DNA from: Blastococcus sp. MG754426
GTDB lineage: Bacteria; Actinomycetota; Actinomycetes; Mycobacteriales; Geodermatophilaceae
Length of the DNA stretch: 64,000 nucleotides
Direction: 5' to 3'
NCBI RefSeq assembly: GCF_021699055.1
Contig: NZ_SSXC01000007.1
Location: 1-64,000 of the forward strand
Shown here: piece after piece, positions 60,730 to 64,000 of the stretch
How the letters are laid out: every line of letters begins with the position of its first letter
Position numbering within the stretch: the first letter of the stretch is position 1
Program-made: the position numbers and the translations under genes
The notes under the pieces: generated by a model
Told to the model about the DNA's origin: nothing
The model's database searches: none
The model's input: only the letters and a program-made list of their open reading frames with translations

Positions 60730-62439
60730 TCAGCGGCCGCGGTCGCGCCGCACCTGGGCCTTGCGCCCCTTGATCATCGTGGCCCGCAGCGCCTGCACGA
60801 CCTCGTCGGCGGCCGCCTCGGGCACCTCGACCAGGGCGAACCGCTGGTGGATCTCGATCGACCCGACGTCGCGCCCGGTGAGCCCGGTCTCCCCCGTGAT
60901 GGCGCCGACCAGGTCGCCCGGGCGGATGCCGGCGTCCCGGCCCACTCCCACGAAGAGCCGGGCGGCCGGGCCGCCGGGCCGTCCCGCGGGCCGGCCGGGC
61001 CGTTCGTCGCGCCGGCCGCCGTCGCGTCCGCCACCGGCCCGCCCGCCGTCCCGCTCGGGGCGGAAGGAGACCTGCGGGATCTCCTCGTCGTCGTCCACCG
61101 GGCCGGTCGCCTCGTGGGCGAGCTTCACCGCTGCGAGCGCGACCTCGACGAGGTCGAACTCGTCGGTGAGGGTCTCGACGACGACGCGGAAGCGGTCCAG
61201 GTCGTCGGTGAGCAGGCTCTCCCGCAGCGCGGCCCGCGTGAGGTCGAGCCGGCGGGCCCGGAGGTCGGCGACCGTGGGCACCTTCTCCACGGGGATCGGC
61301 GCGCCGGCGACCCGCTCGATGGTCTTGAGCATCCGGTGCTCGCGGGGCTCGGCGAGGGTGATCGCCACGCCCTCGCGGCCGGCCCGGCCCACCCGGCCGA
61401 TGCGGTGGACGTAGGACTCCGGTGCCGAGGGGACGTCGTAGTTGACGACGTGGGTGAGCGTCTCGACGTCCAGCCCGCGCGCCGCGACGTCGGTGGCCAC
61501 CAGCAGCTCCGCCGTCCCCCCGCGCAGCCGCCCCATGACCCGGTCGCGCTGCTCCTGGCTCATGCCGCCGTGCAGCGCCTCGGCCCGGTAGCCGCGGCCG
61601 TTGAGCGTCTCGGTGAGCGAGTCCACCTCCTCGCGGGTGCGGCAGAACACGATCGCCGCCGTCGGCGCCTCGACGTCGAGGATCCGGCCCAGCGCGGCCG
61701 GCTTGGCGCCGCGGGGCACCACGTAGGCGGTCTGCCGGATGCGGGGCGCGGTCCCCGGCGCCGCCCGCTCCCGGGCGATGGTGATCCGCACCGGGTCGGA
61801 GAGGTGGCGGCGCGCCAGCGCGTCCAGCCGGCGCGGCATGGTCGCCGAGAAGAGCACCGTCTGCCGCTGCTCCGGCGTCGCGTCGAGGATCGCCTCCAGG
61901 TCCTCGGCGAAGCCCATGTCGAGCATCTCGTCGGCCTCGTCGAGCACGACGGTGGCGATCCCGTCGAGGCGCAGCGCGCCCCGGTTGAGCAGGTCGAGGG
62001 CCCGGCCGGGGGTGGCGACGACGACGTCGACACCCGACTCCAGCGAGCGCAGCTGCCGCACGATCGGGGCGCCGCCGTAGACCGGCAGCACGCGGGCGCC
62101 GAGGTCGCGGCCGTAGCGGTGCAGCGCCTCCGACACCTGCACGGCGAGCTCCCGGGTGGGCACCAGCACCAGCGCCACCGGCGGGCGCTCGGTGCGGTGG
62201 GCGGGCATCCGCTGCAGCACGGGCAGCGAGAAGGCGGCGGTCTTGCCGGTGCCGGTGGCGGCCTGGCCCAGGAGGTCTCGCCCCTCGGCCAGCGGCGGGA
62301 TCGCCTGCTGCTGGATGGGCGTGGGCTCCTCGTAGCCGAGGGCGGAGAGCGCCCGCAGCAGCTCCGGGCGCAGGCCGAGCTCGTCGAAGGTGGCGCCCTC
62401 GAGGGTGGGGTCGCCGGCGGGGGCGTGGTCCTCGGTCAT
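60730..62439 (-). CDS. DEAD-box RNA helicase (DeaD/CsdA-like)
   Basis: This 569-residue helicase has Q-motif TPIQQQAIPPL, Walker A ATGTGKT, LDEADEMLDMGF, SAT and HRIGRVGRAG. A Gly/Arg-rich linker (about 455-490) follows. The C-terminal DbpA-like RNA-binding domain (about 490-560) contains LFVGVGRDAGIRPGDLVGAITGETGLTGRDVGSIEIHQRFALVEVP. It remodels RNA structure, often in ribosome assembly or cold adaptation. The ATG at 62439 is the first of the conserved region. It is convergent with the phosphatase gene. Confidence 0.95.
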   Translation of the reverse strand: MTEDHAPAGDPTLEGATFDELGLRPELLRALSALGYEEPTPIQQQAIPPLAEGRDLLGQAATGTGKTAAFSLPVLQRMPAHRTERPPVALVLVPTRELAVQVSEALHRYGRDLGARVLPVYGGAPIVRQLRSLESGVDVVVATPGRALDLLNRGALRLDGIATVVLDEADEMLDMGFAEDLEAILDATPEQRQTVLFSATMPRRLDALARRHLSDPVRITIARERAAPGTAPRIRQTAYVVPRGAKPAALGRILDVEAPTAAIVFCRTREEVDSLTETLNGRGYRAEALHGGMSQEQRDRVMGRLRGGTAELLVATDVAARGLDVETLTHVVNYDVPSAPESYVHRIGRVGRAGREGVAITLAEPREHRMLKTIERVAGAPIPVEKVPTVADLRARRLDLTRAALRESLLTDDLDRFRVVVETLTDEFDLVEVALAAVKLAHEATGPVDDDEEIPQVSFRPERDGGRAGGGRDGGRRDERPGRPAGRPGGPAARLFVGVGRDAGIRPGDLVGAITGETGLTGRDVGSIEIHQRFALVEVPEAAADEVVQALRATMIKGRKAQVRRDRGR

Positions 62440-62502
62440 CGCGGTCCATCGTTCCCCCCGGCCGGCGACGACGCGCGCCCGGGCTTCTGGCAGGCTGCCG
62501 GG

Positions 62503-63921
62503 GTGACCGCCGACGACGACCTCTGCACCCGTCCCGCGACCGAGCTCGCCGCGCTGGTCCGCGACCGCGAGGTGTCGGCGCGCGAGCTGCTGGAGGCGCA
62601 CCTGCGCCGCATCGAGCGGCTGGACCCGCAGGTGAACGCCGTCGTCACCCTGGACGCCGAAGGGGCCAGGGCGGCCGCGGACGCCGCCGACGCCGCCCAG
62701 GCCGCCGGCCGGCCGCTCGGCCCCCTGCACGGGCTGCCGGTCGCCCACAAGGACACCCACGCCACCGGCGGCATGCGCACCACCTGGGGGTCACCGCTGC
62801 ACGCGGAGACCGTGCCGGACGCCGACGAGCTGGTGGTGGCCCGCCTGGTCGGGGCCGGGGCGGTCCGGGTGGGCAAGACCAACGTGCCCGAGTTCGCGGC
62901 CGGCTCGCACACCTTCAACCCCGTCTTCGGCGTGACGCACAACCCCTACCGGCACGGGCTCTCCGCGGGCGGCTCCAGCGGTGGGGCGGCGGCGGCCCTG
63001 GCGGCCGGGTTCGTGCCGGTCGCCGAGGGCAGCGACATGGGCGGGTCGCTGCGCAACCCGGCCGCGTTCTGCAACGTCGTCGGGCTGCGGCCCACCCCGG
63101 GCCGGGTGCCCACGTGGCCCGCCCCGATGGCGTGGTCGCAGCTGTCGGTGCAGGGCCCGATGGGCCGCACGGTCGCCGACGTCGCGCTGCAGCTCTCGGT
63201 GATCGCCGGCCCCGACCCGCGGGTGCCGATCGCGCTCTCCGACGACCCGTCCGGCTTCGCCGCGCCGCTGCCCGAGCGCCTCGACGGCCTCCGCGTCGCG
63301 TGGGCGCCGGACCTGGGTGGGCAGGTGACCGTGGACCCGGCCGTCACCGCCGTCCTCGCGCCGTCGGTCGCCGTCTTCGAGTCGCTGGGCGCCACGGTGG
63401 AGGAGGCCTGCCCCGACCTCTCCGGCGCGGACGAGGTCTTCGGCACCCTGCGGGCGTGGCTGTTCGACGCCGCGTTCAGCGAGCTCGCGGCCCGCCACCC
63501 CGACCAGGTGAAGGCGTCGATCCGCTGGAACGCCGAGCTCGGTGCCGAGCTCACCGGGGCGGACCTGGCCCGCGCCGAGCAGCTGCACACGAAGCTCTAC
63601 GAGCGCATGGTCGCCTTCTTCGAGCGGTACGACGTGCTGCTCGCGCCCACCACGCAGGTGCTCCCCTTCCCGGTGGAGGTCGAGTACCCGACCGAGATCG
63701 CCGGCGTCCACCAGGAGAACTACCTGGAGTGGATGCGCTCGTGCACGGTCGTCTCGGCGACCGGCTGCCCTGCGCTGTCGGTGCCGGGCGGCTTCACCGC
63801 CGACGGGCTGCCGGTCGGGCTGCAGGTGATCGGCCCCCCGCGGGCCGACCGCCGGGTGCTGGAAGTGGGCCACGCCTTCGAGCAGGCGACCCGCTTCGGT
63901 GAGCGCCGCCCGCCCCTCTGA
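62503..63921 (+). CDS. Amidase-signature family amidase (GatA-like)
   Basis: This 472-residue amidase shows the Ser-cisSer-Lys signature: VAHKDTHATGG with the lysine, GLSAGGSSGGAAAALAAG with the bridging serine, and SDMGGSLRNPAAF with the nucleophile. No GatB or GatC partner is near, so it is more likely a free amidase than a tRNA amidotransferase subunit. The substrate is unknown. GTG 62503 lies six bases after CAGGCT, fitting leaderless use. It is divergent from the DEAD-box gene. Confidence 0.92.
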   Translation: MTADDDLCTRPATELAALVRDREVSARELLEAHLRRIERLDPQVNAVVTLDAEGARAAADAADAAQAAGRPLGPLHGLPVAHKDTHATGGMRTTWGSPLHAETVPDADELVVARLVGAGAVRVGKTNVPEFAAGSHTFNPVFGVTHNPYRHGLSAGGSSGGAAAALAAGFVPVAEGSDMGGSLRNPAAFCNVVGLRPTPGRVPTWPAPMAWSQLSVQGPMGRTVADVALQLSVIAGPDPRVPIALSDDPSGFAAPLPERLDGLRVAWAPDLGGQVTVDPAVTAVLAPSVAVFESLGATVEEACPDLSGADEVFGTLRAWLFDAAFSELAARHPDQVKASIRWNAELGAELTGADLARAEQLHTKLYERMVAFFERYDVLLAPTTQVLPFPVEVEYPTEIAGVHQENYLEWMRSCTVVSATGCPALSVPGGFTADGLPVGLQVIGPPRADRRVLEVGHAFEQATRFGERRPPL

Positions 63922-63928
63922 CCCGTTC

Positions 63929-63962
63929 TACGGCTCTCTAGCGTCGGAGCTAGAGAGCCGTA
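63929..63962. terminator. Perfect 14-bp hairpin after the amidase
   Basis: TACGGCTCTCTAGC (63929-63942) pairs fully with GCTAGAGAGCCGTA (63949-63962) around GTCGGA. It begins eight bases after the amidase stop. No T-run follows. It may be a terminator or a palindromic repeat. Its AT content is higher than the surroundings. Nothing else was recognised to the window end. Confidence 0.65.
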
Positions 63963-64000
63963 CACGGCCCTCGACGGCGTCCTCCCTCTCAGGTGCCCTG

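Noticed and set aside
62503-63921. GatA subunit of tRNA amidotransferase
   Set aside because: No gatB or gatC is near, and the protein resembles stand-alone amidases.
1-64000. tRNA, rRNA or known riboswitches
   Set aside because: No cloverleaf, rRNA-like stretch or recognised riboswitch core was seen by eye. A covariance-model scan was not possible.

Overview
The window is very GC-rich, with dense genes, GTG starts, actinobacterial lipoproteins and iron-box/leaderless promoter signatures. It looks like chromosome of an actinobacterium, most likely of the Geodermatophilaceae (Blastococcus/Geodermatophilus/Modestobacter type). That placement is inferred from gene content and protein style, not from a database search. 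No rRNA, tRNA or CRISPR array was seen. The only clear mobile-element trace is the tail of a probable IS110-type transposase at the left edge.

Layout. 0.2-5.3 kb (minus): coxS-coxL-coxM-coxG, a molybdenum hydroxylase operon of the CO dehydrogenase/aldehyde oxidoreductase family. The active-site loop is AYRGAGR, so it is form II and probably not a true Mo-Cu CO dehydrogenase. 5.5-10.1 kb: DinB protein, two MFS exporters and a GAF regulator. 10.2-20.7 kb: a dispersed mycofactocin locus. mftA-mftB-mftC (minus), mftR and mftD (plus), mftE at 13.3 kb and mftF at 10.2 kb are separated by a siderophore-binding lipoprotein, a YchJ protein, a flavin/PPOX-like protein, an isochorismatase-fold hydrolase and a GGDEF-EAL protein. 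20.7-26.9 kb: a frameshifted DUF1707 gene, a flavin monooxygenase, an NDMA-dependent (mycofactocin-type) alcohol dehydrogenase, a MoxR-vWA fusion and a lipoprotein. 27.0-30.7 kb (minus): coxD-coxE-xdhC(coxF)-MOSC, the maturation partners of the cox enzyme. 30.8-36.5 kb: M18 aminopeptidase, PRC/DUF2382 stress protein, DUF3097 protein, aldo/keto reductase, MFS.

36.7-43.8 kb is a molybdenum block: moaA-moaD (plus), then regulator, modA-modB-modC-mocA-moaE (minus), with small stress/GAF genes and a gluconolactonase between. 43.9-47.1 kb: a DUF2786 protein and a decayed DUF222/HNH endonuclease bracketed by a family of palindromic repeats. 47.1-64 kb: RecQ-type helicase, carbamoyltransferase, DUF4383 membrane protein, acyl-CoA dehydrogenase, acyl-ACP desaturase, LCP cell-wall protein, exonuclease III, YaaA, a PAS/GAF/PP2C phosphatase, a DEAD-box helicase and an amidase.

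How it fits together. modABC imports molybdate, moaA/D/E and mocA build and cytidylate the cofactor, coxDEF mature the enzyme, and coxSLM(G) use it. The mycofactocin genes make the redox cofactor expected for the NDMA-dependent alcohol dehydrogenase. Physical interleaving suggests, but does not prove, a two-step alcohol -> aldehyde -> acid pathway.
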